Part shown: in pieces, positions 17,156-25,453 of the stretch
How the letters are laid out: each line of letters starts with the position of its first letter
Numbering within the stretch: position 1 is the first letter of the stretch
From: Chloroflexus sp. Y-396-1
Lineage (GTDB): Bacteria; Chloroflexota; Chloroflexia; Chloroflexales; Chloroflexaceae
Length of the DNA stretch: 64,000 nt
Assembly: GCF_000516515.1 (NCBI RefSeq)
Contig: NZ_KI911784.1
Coordinates: 248,001-312,000, forward strand
Direction: 5' to 3'
Notes under the pieces: generated by a model
What the model saw: the letters and a program-made list of their open reading frames with translations, nothing else
Told to the model about the DNA's origin: nothing
Database searches by the model: none
Made by a program: the position numbers and the translations under genes

Positions 17156-17488
17156 CTACCGGCGTTCGATGAGGAGACGAATAGCGGTGCGCTCTTCGTC
17201 GTCAATTGACACATCGATAAATGACGGAATACAGACGATATCGATCCCCTCCTCACTCAGATATGCGCGAGCGATAGCAACAGCTTTAATAGCCTGATTC
17301 GTCGCGCCAGCGCCAATCGACTGCACTTCGGCCGAACCATTCTCGCGCATAACACCGGCAATCGCGCCGGCAACGGCACTCGGCCGCGAGCGGGTCGAGA
17401 CCTTCAGGACCTCGGCACTGCGCTGCTGACGAGCGGGGGCGGCGCTACCTTCGCCGACAGCCCGCTCTAGCGGCTGGGCGTTGCTCAT
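17156..17488 (-). CDS. spoVS: Stage V sporulation protein S (SpoVS)
   Basis: The protein has 110 residues from the ATG at 17488, which follows AGGAGG at the ideal distance. The C-terminal 86 residues match SpoVS: EVLKVSTRSRPSAVAGAIAG, GAGATNQAIKAVAIARAYL, then DEERTAIRLLIERR. SpoVS is an Alba-like nucleic-acid-binding protein needed for cortex and coat steps in Bacillus spores, but it is widespread in non-spore-formers. An upstream in-frame ATG at 17557 also has an AGGAGG, so a 133-residue form with extra N-terminus is possible. It follows rny on the same strand, as in many genomes, which supports an RNA-related role here. Confidence 0.93.
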   Translation of the reverse strand: MSNAQPLERAVGEGSAAPARQQRSAEVLKVSTRSRPSAVAGAIAGVMRENGSAEVQSIGAGATNQAIKAVAIARAYLSEEGIDIVCIPSFIDVSIDDEERTAIRLLIERR

Positions 17489-17617
17489 AGCTTCCTCCTG
17501 TTGGTGACGTATAGATAGACGACGACTCGTATCATCGGGCGGAGTTGCCAGGTTCATACCGGCGCAGCCTCCTTGTGTACAAGAACCCTATAAGCCGATG
17601 ACCGAAAGCGTGCTCTT

Positions 17618-17645
17618 ATTGTACCACACGCTATCGTGATTTGCA
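17618..17645 (-). promoter_or_regulatory. Possible spoVS promoter
   Basis: TGCAAA (17640-17645) and TACAAT (17618-17623) are separated by 16 bp on the minus strand, downstream of rny. This would give spoVS its own transcript. The -35 match is poor. Confidence 0.3.
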
Positions 17646-17680
17646 GGCCAAATGATTACCAATTTGGAAATCATCTGGCC
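17646..17680 (-). terminator. Hairpin after rny
   Basis: Arms GGCCAAATGATT (17646-17657) and AATCATCTGGCC (17669-17680) pair over 12 bp with one mismatch, just after the rny stop at 17688. No T run follows, so it may only partly terminate or may stabilise the 3' end. Confidence 0.5.
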
Positions 17681-17687
17681 CAATCTA

Positions 17688-19220
17688 TTACCGTGCGTAA
17701 TCAACGGCACGGGTTTCGCGGATAATCGTAACCTTGATCTGACCAGGATACTGTAAGCTTTCCTCGATCTTCCTGGCAATGTTGCGAGCCAGATGAATAC
17801 TGGCCAGATCATCTATCTGATCTGGCTGTACCATCACCCGCACTTCACGACCAGCTTGGACCGCAAATGCGCGCTGGACACCAGGGAACGACGTTGCGAC
17901 AGTTTCAAGCGCTTCTAATCGCTTGATATAGAGGTCAAGCGTCTCACGACGAGCACCCGGACGGGCGCCAGAAATTGCGTCCGCAGCGATCACCAGAAAT
18001 GCTTCAACCGTCTGTGGTTCTTCATCGTAGTGATGCGCCGCAATGGCATGAACGATAGCCGCCGAGCGACCGAGTCGACGAGCAATTTCAGCGCCGATTA
18101 GGGCATGTGGCCCTTGTACCTCGTGATCAACTGCTTTACCAATATCGTGGAGTAAGGCAGCCGTCTTGGCAACATTGATATTGGCACCTAATTCGGCAGC
18201 CATATGGGCTGCAAGCAAAGCACATTCGAGCGAATGTTGCAAGACATTTTGTCCGTAGCTAGTACGATATTTCAAACGACCGAGCAGCTTAATAAGGTCA
18301 GGGTGTAAACCCTGTACGTTCGCTTCGTAGGCTACACGCTCACCCTCTTCGCGCATAATCTGCTCGATCTCGAGTTGTGTCTTGTGTACCACCTCCTCAA
18401 TACGTGATGGATGGATACGACCATCCTTTAATAACTTCAATAGTGCCACCCGGGCCACTTCCCGACGTACCGGATCGTGACACGAGAGTGTCACTGCTTC
18501 AGGGGTATCATCAACAATAATATCAACACCGGTGATCTGCTCAAAAGCACGAATATTGCGCCCTTCACGGCCAATGATGCGCCCTTTCAGTTCTTCACTC
18601 GGCAGATTCACCGTTGAGACGGTCATTTCTGCAACGTAATCGCTCGCACAGCGTTGAATTGCCAGTCCGATGATTTTTCGGGCAATCTTATCAGCCTCTT
18701 CTTTTGTTTGCTGTTCGAGTTCACGGATGCGCCGAGCGGCATCTTCGCGTGTTTCGCGCTCAACTTCGGCTAGGATGATCGAACGAGCTTCCTCACGCGA
18801 TAGTTGCGAGATTCGTTCCAGTTCCTGCGCTTGCTGACGCCGTAGCCGTTCAGCTTCCTGCGTCAATTGTTCAATCTGTCGCTCACGCTGCTGGATTAAC
18901 CGCTCACGACGCTCGATCCCTTCCAATTTCCGATCGATATTTTCCTCTTTACGTTGCAGACGTTCTTCCTGTTTTTGCAAGCTCTGTCGCGACTCACGCA
19001 ATTCAGCTTCAGCTTCATTTCTGATGCGTAATGCTTCATCTTTGGCTTGCAGGAGAATTTCTTTTTGCTGCGAGCGTGCCTCTTCGATCAGCAGGCGAGC
19101 TTCTGCAGCTTTACGTTGGACCAGTGAGCTTACCCCATTGTTCGCCCACCAGATGCCTATGCCTGCACCGCCGACCAGCCCTACCAGTAGGGCGATGACG
19201 GCCCAGAGTAACTCTGTCAC
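17688..19220 (-). CDS. rny: Ribonuclease Y
   Basis: The protein has 510 residues, normal for the family. Residues 4-24 are a membrane anchor, residues 30-195 a long coiled coil, residues 208-275 a KH RNA-binding domain with [12 protein letters not shown] at 213-224, and residues 320-440 an HD domain with H358-D359. RNase Y is a membrane-bound endoribonuclease that starts mRNA decay in bacteria lacking RNase E. The start is GTG at 19220, after AGGAGG. spoVS lies directly downstream on the same strand. All key residues are present. Confidence 0.96.
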   Translation of the reverse strand: MTELLWAVIALLVGLVGGAGIGIWWANNGVSSLVQRKAAEARLLIEEARSQQKEILLQAKDEALRIRNEAEAELRESRQSLQKQEERLQRKEENIDRKLEGIERRERLIQQRERQIEQLTQEAERLRRQQAQELERISQLSREEARSIILAEVERETREDAARRIRELEQQTKEEADKIARKIIGLAIQRCASDYVAEMTVSTVNLPSEELKGRIIGREGRNIRAFEQITGVDIIVDDTPEAVTLSCHDPVRREVARVALLKLLKDGRIHPSRIEEVVHKTQLEIEQIMREEGERVAYEANVQGLHPDLIKLLGRLKYRTSYGQNVLQHSLECALLAAHMAAELGANINVAKTAALLHDIGKAVDHEVQGPHALIGAEIARRLGRSAAIVHAIAAHHYDEEPQTVEAFLVIAADAISGARPGARRETLDLYIKRLEALETVATSFPGVQRAFAVQAGREVRVMVQPDQIDDLASIHLARNIARKIEESLQYPGQIKVTIIRETRAVDYAR

Positions 19221-19580
19221 GGTAGCCTCCTATGTAGTTGTTAATGTGCACGACGTCGGAGTTAATATATGACCGACGATATGCAGATAAATATTGTAAC
19301 AATGGATGATTGTTTATCCATTCAGGTAATCATCATCATACTGATCGATGTACCACATGTCAAGACTCTTGCCAATAGTGAATAAGATCACATACAGGAA
19401 ACTTTTATCCTCTCTCACTTTCTCCCCAAACCCCTTCCTATCCCCGTTTAGGAGAGGAAGGGGAGACCGGACAGCCAATTACTGAAAAGAGGATGTTCGG
19501 AGCGGAGATGCTCTCAGTGAAGGGTACCTCCTCTATCTTAATCGTATGGTATCATGCTGATAACCATTCTCCTGGAGGTC
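19221..19580. other. Intergenic region between rny and DUF4058 genes
   Basis: No gene is seen. A C/G-rich hairpin (CCCCTTCCT 19431-19439 with AGGAAGGGG 19455-19463) lies midway. The region must carry divergent promoters for rny and the first DUF4058 gene, but no clear consensus pair was found. Confidence 0.4.
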
Positions 19581-20369
19581 ATGATGGAACTACCCTTCCC
19601 TGGTATGGATCCCTACCTCGAACTACCTGCACTGTGGCCTGATGTGCACGCAGCATTGATTGCTGCAATGCGCGATGCCCTTCAGGAACAGCTCGGACCA
19701 AACTATGTTGCACTCATCACCCCCTACATTGCCCTCGAAAGTATCGAAATTGCGCCCACCCGCCAGGTGTTCGTGCCCGATGTCGGCGTGTTTCGCGACG
19801 AGCCTACCGATACCGGCACACCAACCGCTACAATCACCCCGGCCCCACTCACCATTCCGGTCTCGATCACCGTGCCTACCCGGTATGCCCGGATTGAAAT
19901 CCGCTCGGTGCTTCAGCAAACCCTGATTACCGCCATTGAATTGCTCTCCCCCGCCAACAAACGACCCGGTCCTGACGGGGCTGATGCCTACGAAAAGAAG
20001 CGGCAGGAACTTTTCACCAGCAATGTCCACCTGTTGGAAATTGACCTCTTGCGCGCCGGGGTTCGCCCTCAGCTTGCCCGTCCCCTCCCCCCTGCGGCCT
20101 ACTACGCCTTCCTCAGCCGTGCCTATCGCCGCCCCCTGGTCGAGGTCTGGCCGATTGCCCTTAGTGACCCATTGCCGGTCTTGCCGGTACCACTCGTTTA
20201 TCCTGACCCAGATGTCGCCCTTGACCTCGGTACAATCCTGCGCCAGGTCTATCGGCGCGCCCATTACGAGCGCGTGATCGACTACCGCGCCGATCCTCCT
20301 CCGCCTCCCCTTTCACCAGACGAAATGGCCTGGCTTGACCAGCAACTTCGCACACAGGGACTGCGGTGA
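19581..20369 (+). CDS. DUF4058-family protein, copy 1
   Basis: This protein of about 262 residues starts at ATG 19581 (or the next codon, 19584), after GGAGG. It opens with the family signature FPGMDPYLE and has a central IELLSPANKRPGPDGADAY segment and a Pro-rich C-terminal RADPPPPPLSPDE. DUF4058 proteins are common in Chloroflexota and cyanobacteria; some authors note a resemblance to PD-(D/E)XK nucleases, which I cannot confirm from motifs here. The function is unknown. A nearly identical copy follows at 20491, about 120 bp after this stop. Confidence 0.85.
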   Translation: MMELPFPGMDPYLELPALWPDVHAALIAAMRDALQEQLGPNYVALITPYIALESIEIAPTRQVFVPDVGVFRDEPTDTGTPTATITPAPLTIPVSITVPTRYARIEIRSVLQQTLITAIELLSPANKRPGPDGADAYEKKRQELFTSNVHLLEIDLLRAGVRPQLARPLPPAAYYAFLSRAYRRPLVEVWPIALSDPLPVLPVPLVYPDPDVALDLGTILRQVYRRAHYERVIDYRADPPPPPLSPDEMAWLDQQLRTQGLR

Positions 20370-21276
20370 GGAGAGATTTATCTTCAATAACGCATAATTA
20401 TGTCACATAATCAAGATCAGAGGCAGAGCAAATGTCATGCAGTTTGTACGATAGGGAGACTCTCACGCTTATACCATAACGGAGGCGATTGTGGAACTAC
20501 CCTTCCCTGGTATGGATCCCTACCTCGAACTACCTGCACTGTGGCCTGATGTGCACGCACGCATCATCAGTGCAATGTGTGATGCTATCCAGGAACAGCT
20601 CGGACCAAACTATGTTGCACTCATCACCCCCTACATCGCCCTCGAAAGTATCGAAATTGCCCCCACCCGCCAGGTGTTCGTGCCCGATGTCGGCGTGTTT
20701 CGCGACGAGCCTACCGGTACCGGCACACCAACCGCTACGATCACCCCGGCCCCACTCACCATTCCGGTCTCGATCACCGTGCCTACCCGGTATGCCCGGA
20801 TTGAAATCCGCTCGGTGCTTCAGCAAACCCTGATTACCGCCATTGAATTGCTCTCCCCCGCCAACAAACGCCCCGGCCCTGACGGGGCTGATGCCTACGA
20901 AAAGAAGCGGCAGGAACTCTTCACCAGCAATGTCCACCTGTTGGAAATCGACCTCTTGCGCGCCGGGGTTCGCCCTCAGCTTGCCCGTCCCCTCCCCCCT
21001 GCGGCCTACTACGCCTTCCTCAGCCGCGCCTATCGCCGTCCTCTGGTCGAGGTCTGGCCGATTGCCCTTAGTGACCCATTGCCGGTCTTGCCGGTACCAC
21101 TCGTTTATCCTGACCCAGATGTCGCCCTTGACCTCGGTACAATCCTGCGCCAGGTCTATCGGCGCGCCCATTACGAGCGCGTGATCGACTACCGCGCCGA
21201 TCCTCCTCCGCCTCCCCTTTCACCAGACGAAATGGCCTGGCTTGACCAGCAACTTCGCACACAGGGACTGCGGTGA
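19584..21276 (+). repeat. Tandem duplication of a DUF4058 gene (907-bp offset)
   Basis: The two coding regions, offset by 907 bp, differ at only six residues as read by eye. Five of the six are in residues 24-33; the sixth is one Asp/Gly change near residue 76. Silent differences are few. The duplicated unit is the gene; the spacer between the copies is unique. Confidence 0.9.
20491..21276 (+). CDS. DUF4058-family protein, copy 2
   Basis: This 261-residue protein starts at GTG 20491, after GGAGG. It matches copy 1 except for a patch reading ARIISAMCDAIQ where copy 1 reads AALIAAMRDALQ, and a TGTG/TDTG change. Everything from residue 80 to the end is identical. The clustered differences suggest gene conversion from a third family member, or diversifying change in one helix. 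The function is unknown. It is translated from its own ribosome site and may share the copy 1 promoter or have its own. Confidence 0.85.
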   Translation: MELPFPGMDPYLELPALWPDVHARIISAMCDAIQEQLGPNYVALITPYIALESIEIAPTRQVFVPDVGVFRDEPTGTGTPTATITPAPLTIPVSITVPTRYARIEIRSVLQQTLITAIELLSPANKRPGPDGADAYEKKRQELFTSNVHLLEIDLLRAGVRPQLARPLPPAAYYAFLSRAYRRPLVEVWPIALSDPLPVLPVPLVYPDPDVALDLGTILRQVYRRAHYERVIDYRADPPPPPLSPDEMAWLDQQLRTQGLR

Positions 21277-21453
21277 GGAGGATAGGAGTTTTTAAAATTC
21301 TTTCCCCACCCGATAATGGTGAGGTAACAGAGCCGGGAGAGCGGTGAGCAAGAAAGGCAGATTCTCAACCCACCTTCACTTTTTGGGGAATGAAGGAAAG
21401 GCATACTCCGCAGCACGGACACCGAAAACGTTGAAAAGCCTAAGATGTTCCGG

Positions 21454-21482
21454 TTGAACACCCTTCTACCATCTGCTATAAT
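21454..21482 (+). promoter_or_regulatory. Promoter of the two-domain lipoprotein gene
   Basis: TTGAAC (21454-21459) and TATAAT (21477-21482) are separated by 17 bp. The start point near 21489 is about 70 nt before the ATG at 21561. Confidence 0.6.
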
Positions 21483-21560
21483 CCTCAGCAGGACTGGCAG
21501 TTAACTCGGTATGCCCTGTATGCAAAGCGTTGTATTCTGCCATAAGGAGAGGATTTTCGC

Positions 21561-22388
21561 ATGTTGCGCGCATCCTGGCGAGCCACGCTGCTCCTGACGA
21601 TATTAACGTTCAGCCTGCTGGTATTGGCTACTTGCACCAATCGTAGTTCTGCTTTTACGACACCATTGTACGTTCAACAACTAACGACATCGCCAAGCGA
21701 CTATGCAGGCCGTGACGTAACTGTTGACGGTGCGTATGTCTGGCGACCAGGAAACCCTTCGCTATCGGTATTGGCCGTGGGTGTCAGTACACTCGATAAC
21801 GGTCTTGATGCTCAACCGATTGGTGAGCCAATCTGGCTAGAAGGATTTCCCGCCGAAGTAACCGAACACTTGCATCGGCCGGGTGATTCGGTGTATGGAT
21901 TTGTTCGGGTACGTGGTCGATTTGAGGCAAACGGTAACTATGGGCCAGGCGGAGCTTACCGCTACCTGCTCACGGTCAGTAGCGCTGAACCTATCGAGCG
22001 AATCCGACGGGTCGAACAACGGCTTACCGACCGACCACTCGGCCCAGATAAAGTCTCGTTCTTTGAGCTGCTCCGTAACCCAGAACAGTATCAGGGGCAA
22101 CGTATTACGACTCAGGCCTATTACTTTTGGAACTCGGTGATTTACGTATTGGCCGAAGGTATTTCAACCGAAGAAGACGGTTCTAGCCCGCAACCGATTG
22201 GTGGGGCGATCTGGGTCGAGCAATTTCCACCTGAGCAATCGGCGGCCTTGACCATCGGGCCAAATCATAGCTTTGTTTGGGGGCTCGTTGAAGTAACCGG
22301 CACATTCCAGACCGGCGGAGGATTCGGGCGCGACGGTGCATACAAGAGTATTTTCTTCGTCGAATCGGCCCGCCCTGTACAACCATAG
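21561..22388 (+). CDS. Exported two-domain protein (possible lipoprotein)
   Basis: This 275-residue protein has an N-terminal signal sequence ending in LATC (Cys25), a possible but imperfect lipobox. The rest is two similar halves (about residues 37-146 and 163-275). Each reads as a domain with G-R-x-V/I-T, an aromatic-rich Y-W/F segment, a VLA-GVST/GIST strand, PQPIG or AQPIG, and a conserved F-V/I-WG/R-GRF or GTF end. The repeat pattern suggests an internally duplicated OB-like or beta-sandwich domain, which is inference. I do not recognise a named family. It stands before rimI but has its own promoter. The ATG follows AAGGAGAGG. Confidence 0.6.
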   Translation: MLRASWRATLLLTILTFSLLVLATCTNRSSAFTTPLYVQQLTTSPSDYAGRDVTVDGAYVWRPGNPSLSVLAVGVSTLDNGLDAQPIGEPIWLEGFPAEVTEHLHRPGDSVYGFVRVRGRFEANGNYGPGGAYRYLLTVSSAEPIERIRRVEQRLTDRPLGPDKVSFFELLRNPEQYQGQRITTQAYYFWNSVIYVLAEGISTEEDGSSPQPIGGAIWVEQFPPEQSAALTIGPNHSFVWGLVEVTGTFQTGGGFGRDGAYKSIFFVESARPVQP

Positions 22389-22460
22389 CATTGGTTAGCG
22401 GAATTTGTGCAGGAACATTGTTGAACCAGGCCACGCACCGGCTTATCAAAGGAGAAACCG

Positions 22461-23153
22461 GTGCGTTATTCACGCAACGGGGCAAAGAAAGTGTATTATT
22501 TCGTCGAGCCAATGCGTGAAGAGGATATTCCGTTTGTCCAGGAGATCGAGCGGCAAAGTCAGATGACACCCTGGTCGGCGCTGACGTATCGGCGCGAGAT
22601 TCGCAATCGCCAGGCGTGTCGGTATGTTGTCGCTCGTGCCGAGTCGCAACCACCTAACGGGAGATCGCCTCACACTGAATATCCACTGCTGATCCGCATG
22701 CTCCAACGCATCGGGCTTATTCTACCCACGTTGCATCCCGCAACCCCCATCGTTGGCTACGGCGGTATCTGGCTTAACGAAACTAGCGGCCATATTACCA
22801 CCATCGCCGTTGCACCAGCGCATCGTCGACGCGGGGTTGGGGAACTTATTCTCAACGCGCTGATTGACGGGGCTTACGAACTACACGCCGAATATCTCTC
22901 GCTTGAAGTGCGGGTCAGTAACCTGACAGCACAGCGTCTCTACCTCAAGTATGGCTTTCGTCCGGTTGGTCAGCGCGCCAACTACTATACCGACAATCAA
23001 GAAGATGCGCTAGTGATGTGGACGGACCCCATCAATACAACGACGTACAAAGATCGCCTGCGTGAATTACGGCAACAATTGTACGAGCGCTTACGCCAAC
23101 AAGCGAATCAAGTCACTGCGGAAAGCCCAAGGAGTGGCCCAATCGTTGGATAG
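22461..23153 (+). CDS. rimI: RimI-like protein N-acetyltransferase (GNAT)
   Basis: The protein has 230 residues. The start is GTG 22461, after AAAGGAG. Residues 100-190 carry the GNAT acetyl-CoA-binding segment HITTIAVAPAHRRRGVG and the RimI-typical LEVRVSNLTAQRLYLKYGF and YYTDNQEDAL. An insertion of about 35 residues separates the first strand from the catalytic core, unlike E. coli RimI, which is about 150 residues. The C-terminus is extended by a helix. RimI-type enzymes acetylate ribosomal protein N-termini or other targets. The last 46 bp overlap the convergent radical SAM gene. Confidence 0.8.
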   Translation: MRYSRNGAKKVYYFVEPMREEDIPFVQEIERQSQMTPWSALTYRREIRNRQACRYVVARAESQPPNGRSPHTEYPLLIRMLQRIGLILPTLHPATPIVGYGGIWLNETSGHITTIAVAPAHRRRGVGELILNALIDGAYELHAEYLSLEVRVSNLTAQRLYLKYGFRPVGQRANYYTDNQEDALVMWTDPINTTTYKDRLRELRQQLYERLRQQANQVTAESPRSGPIVG

Positions 23154-24172
23154 AGAGGACTTTGCCGGAGATCACTTGCTTTGAACCGGCCACGAAAGAC
23201 TGCATCGGCTAGTTCACGATGGAGTGTAGCCAAATGCTCTCGCCCTTGCACCCGATCACGAAATGCGGCATGGCGTAACAACAGAGCTACCTCATTACGC
23301 GGCGAGAGTTTACCGGCGAAAAGGCGATGCGGAGCACGGGGCGCCAATCCCAGCTCGTCACACCGTTGCAACAACTCACGATCACGCTCTTGCCGGTAGA
23401 TGAGATTCACCGTCGCCTGATCGCGATAAACGTCTCGATAGTACCGCGGTGGATACGACCCCAATTGACTAAGCAGGACGCTGATCCGATGTCGATGCCG
23501 TTCATTGGGGATGTGCAGATAATCCCAAATGACGAAATCTACGCCGACTTCCGCGCAGGCATGCAACACCCGACGCAGATTGAGATTAGTGTCGTTCACA
23601 TAGGGTATTATTGGCACCAATGCGACCCCAACCGGCACCCCTGACCGTTTCAGCTCGGCGATCATTTCAAGCCGCAATTGCGGTGACGGCGACCGTCCTT
23701 CTAGGCGCGTTGCCAGATGCTGATCGAGCGTGAGGAGAGTCGTCACCACAATCGCCAGACTATGCTCATTCATCCGCTGAAGCAAAGAGCGATCTTCTAA
23801 TACCAGCGGACTTTTGGTCATAATCAGACATGGTTGACGGTGATCGGCCAAGACCTGAAGCACCTGCCGGGTAATCCGATATTCCTGCTCAGCCGGTTGA
23901 TACGGATCGCTCAGCGCACTAATTGCGATCAGATCACCACGATCAATCGTTGGTAACACATTGTCCAGCCGTTGGGGCAGATCAACCGGAATTACAATCG
24001 TCTCATTCAAGGGTCGTTCGTTGAACACCCAGCTATCGCAGTAAGGACAACCCAACTCACAGCCAGTATAGATGCTCATCGTGTAAGCCGAGAGAAAATA
24101 CTCGTTGATGAGCGGTCGACGGGCACTCAGCGGTGGTATATCAGGTGCAAGTTCACGTTGATAGTAGGCCAT
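23108..24172 (-). CDS. Radical SAM protein (SPL/Rv2578c-like)
   Basis: The protein has 354 residues. The iron-sulfur motif C38-x3-C42-x2-C45 appears as YTGCELGCPYCDSW. It resembles the spore-photoproduct-lyase-like/Rv2578c branch of radical SAM proteins, which also carry the SALSDPYQPAEQEYR segment (near 96-110) and a VPIIPYVND segment. Members bind a 4Fe-4S cluster and S-adenosylmethionine; the reaction of this branch is mostly unknown. It is probably cotranscribed with the inositol monophosphatase 8 bp upstream. Its 3' end overlaps the convergent rimI end by 46 bp. Confidence 0.85.
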   Translation of the reverse strand: MAYYQRELAPDIPPLSARRPLINEYFLSAYTMSIYTGCELGCPYCDSWVFNERPLNETIVIPVDLPQRLDNVLPTIDRGDLIAISALSDPYQPAEQEYRITRQVLQVLADHRQPCLIMTKSPLVLEDRSLLQRMNEHSLAIVVTTLLTLDQHLATRLEGRSPSPQLRLEMIAELKRSGVPVGVALVPIIPYVNDTNLNLRRVLHACAEVGVDFVIWDYLHIPNERHRHRISVLLSQLGSYPPRYYRDVYRDQATVNLIYRQERDRELLQRCDELGLAPRAPHRLFAGKLSPRNEVALLLRHAAFRDRVQGREHLATLHRELADAVFRGRFKASDLRQSPLYPTIGPLLGLSAVT

Positions 24173-24180
24173 AATTCCAG

Positions 24181-24993
24181 TTACGATTTCGCTAAACGTT
24201 GCCGCCGGACGGCAGCCAGTGCCGCCAACAACTCGGCGTGAATCAGACCATTCGTAGCAACAATGCGATCACCATCAAGTGGATGCCAAAACCCACCCTG
24301 CCAATCAGTAACTGTCGCGCCAGCTTCTAGCGCGATCAACCCACCAGCGGCGACATCCCACGGCTTGAGACCTAACTCCCAGTGACCATCGGTGCGACCA
24401 GCAGCAACCGCACAGAGATCAAGTGCCGCCGAACCAGGCCGGCGAATATCTTGCACGAGCATTGCCAGATACGTCAACTCGGCGAGATTGTTATCAGGCT
24501 GCTCAAAGCGGTCGTATGGCAAACCACTGCTCAACAAACTACGCGCCAGAGAAGTTGTCTGCGAAACCCGCAACCAGCGACCGTTAAGAAATGCCCCCCG
24601 ACCACGCTCGGCGTAAAACAGCTCATTGCGCATCGGATCGTAGACCACTCCAAGGAATGGCTGACGATCTACGAGCAACGCAATTGACACACAAAAGATG
24701 GGCAAGCCATGCAGAAAATTGAGCGTCCCATCGAGTGGATCAATCAGCCAGGTATATGACGACGACGTATTTGCGCCACTTCCCTCTTCCGCAATGATCG
24801 CATGATCAGGGTAGCGTGATCGGATCGCCCTAACAATCAACTCCTCACTCGCCCGATCCACCTCAGTTACCACATCGGCGTACTGTTTCGGTTCATACCT
24901 CACATCACGCTCAGCCCCAGCCCGAATCAGGGCGCCAGCGCGATAGGCCAACTCGATGGCAAAATCAAGCATAGTTGATACTGGTTCAATCAT
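24181..24993 (-). CDS. suhB: Inositol monophosphatase family protein
   Basis: The protein has 270 residues, the usual family length. Metal-binding residues are E69/E70 (IIAEEGSG), D85 and D88 (WLIDPLDGTLNF), and the second Asp motif WDVAAG near residue 215. It hydrolyses inositol-1-phosphate or a related sugar phosphate with magnesium. In bacteria the physiological substrate is often uncertain. The ATG at 24993 follows GGAAGAGAG. The downstream radical SAM gene follows after 8 bp, so the two form an operon. Confidence 0.88.
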   Translation of the reverse strand: MIEPVSTMLDFAIELAYRAGALIRAGAERDVRYEPKQYADVVTEVDRASEELIVRAIRSRYPDHAIIAEEGSGANTSSSYTWLIDPLDGTLNFLHGLPIFCVSIALLVDRQPFLGVVYDPMRNELFYAERGRGAFLNGRWLRVSQTTSLARSLLSSGLPYDRFEQPDNNLAELTYLAMLVQDIRRPGSAALDLCAVAAGRTDGHWELGLKPWDVAAGGLIALEAGATVTDWQGGFWHPLDGDRIVATNGLIHAELLAALAAVRRQRLAKS

Positions 24994-25453
24994 TGTTGTA
25001 TCTCTCTTCCGATGCTGAACCTATCAGCATAGCTCAGGATCGATATGACTAATGTGACAGCGTAGCAATTCCACTTCCTCATTGTATCAGAAGACCGGTA
25101 TGATCGAAACTCTCATCCCTTATGTGAACTAGGCGCAGCCAGGATTTCTCCCCATCCCACTCTCTTTCTCAACCGCGGTATTCGGAATGAGGACCAAATC
25201 TGCCCAGCTTTATAGAACTCATTGCCCAACTACACATGCATATCTGAGCTACTGTGATTATCTTCACTCTACCACAGCCGGATGTGAGCCAGCGGCCCGT
25301 GTAGCCCCAGGCGCATATAGAAAATGTATCCAATGCGATTAATACAAGGGCACGCAAAAGATTCTTTGGAAGCAACGTTAATACAATCTGTGAGGAAAGA
25401 TTCGGTTATAATAAGGTAGCCTCTACGCCGACTCTGTTATACACAACCGACGT
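24994..25453. other. Non-coding spacer with a -10 box for the STAS paralogue
   Basis: No gene is seen. A TATAAT at 25407-25412 lies about 42 bp before the ATG at 25454; the -35 is poor (nearest TACAAT at 25382-25387, spacing 19). No ribosome site stands before the ATG. Confidence 0.4.
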
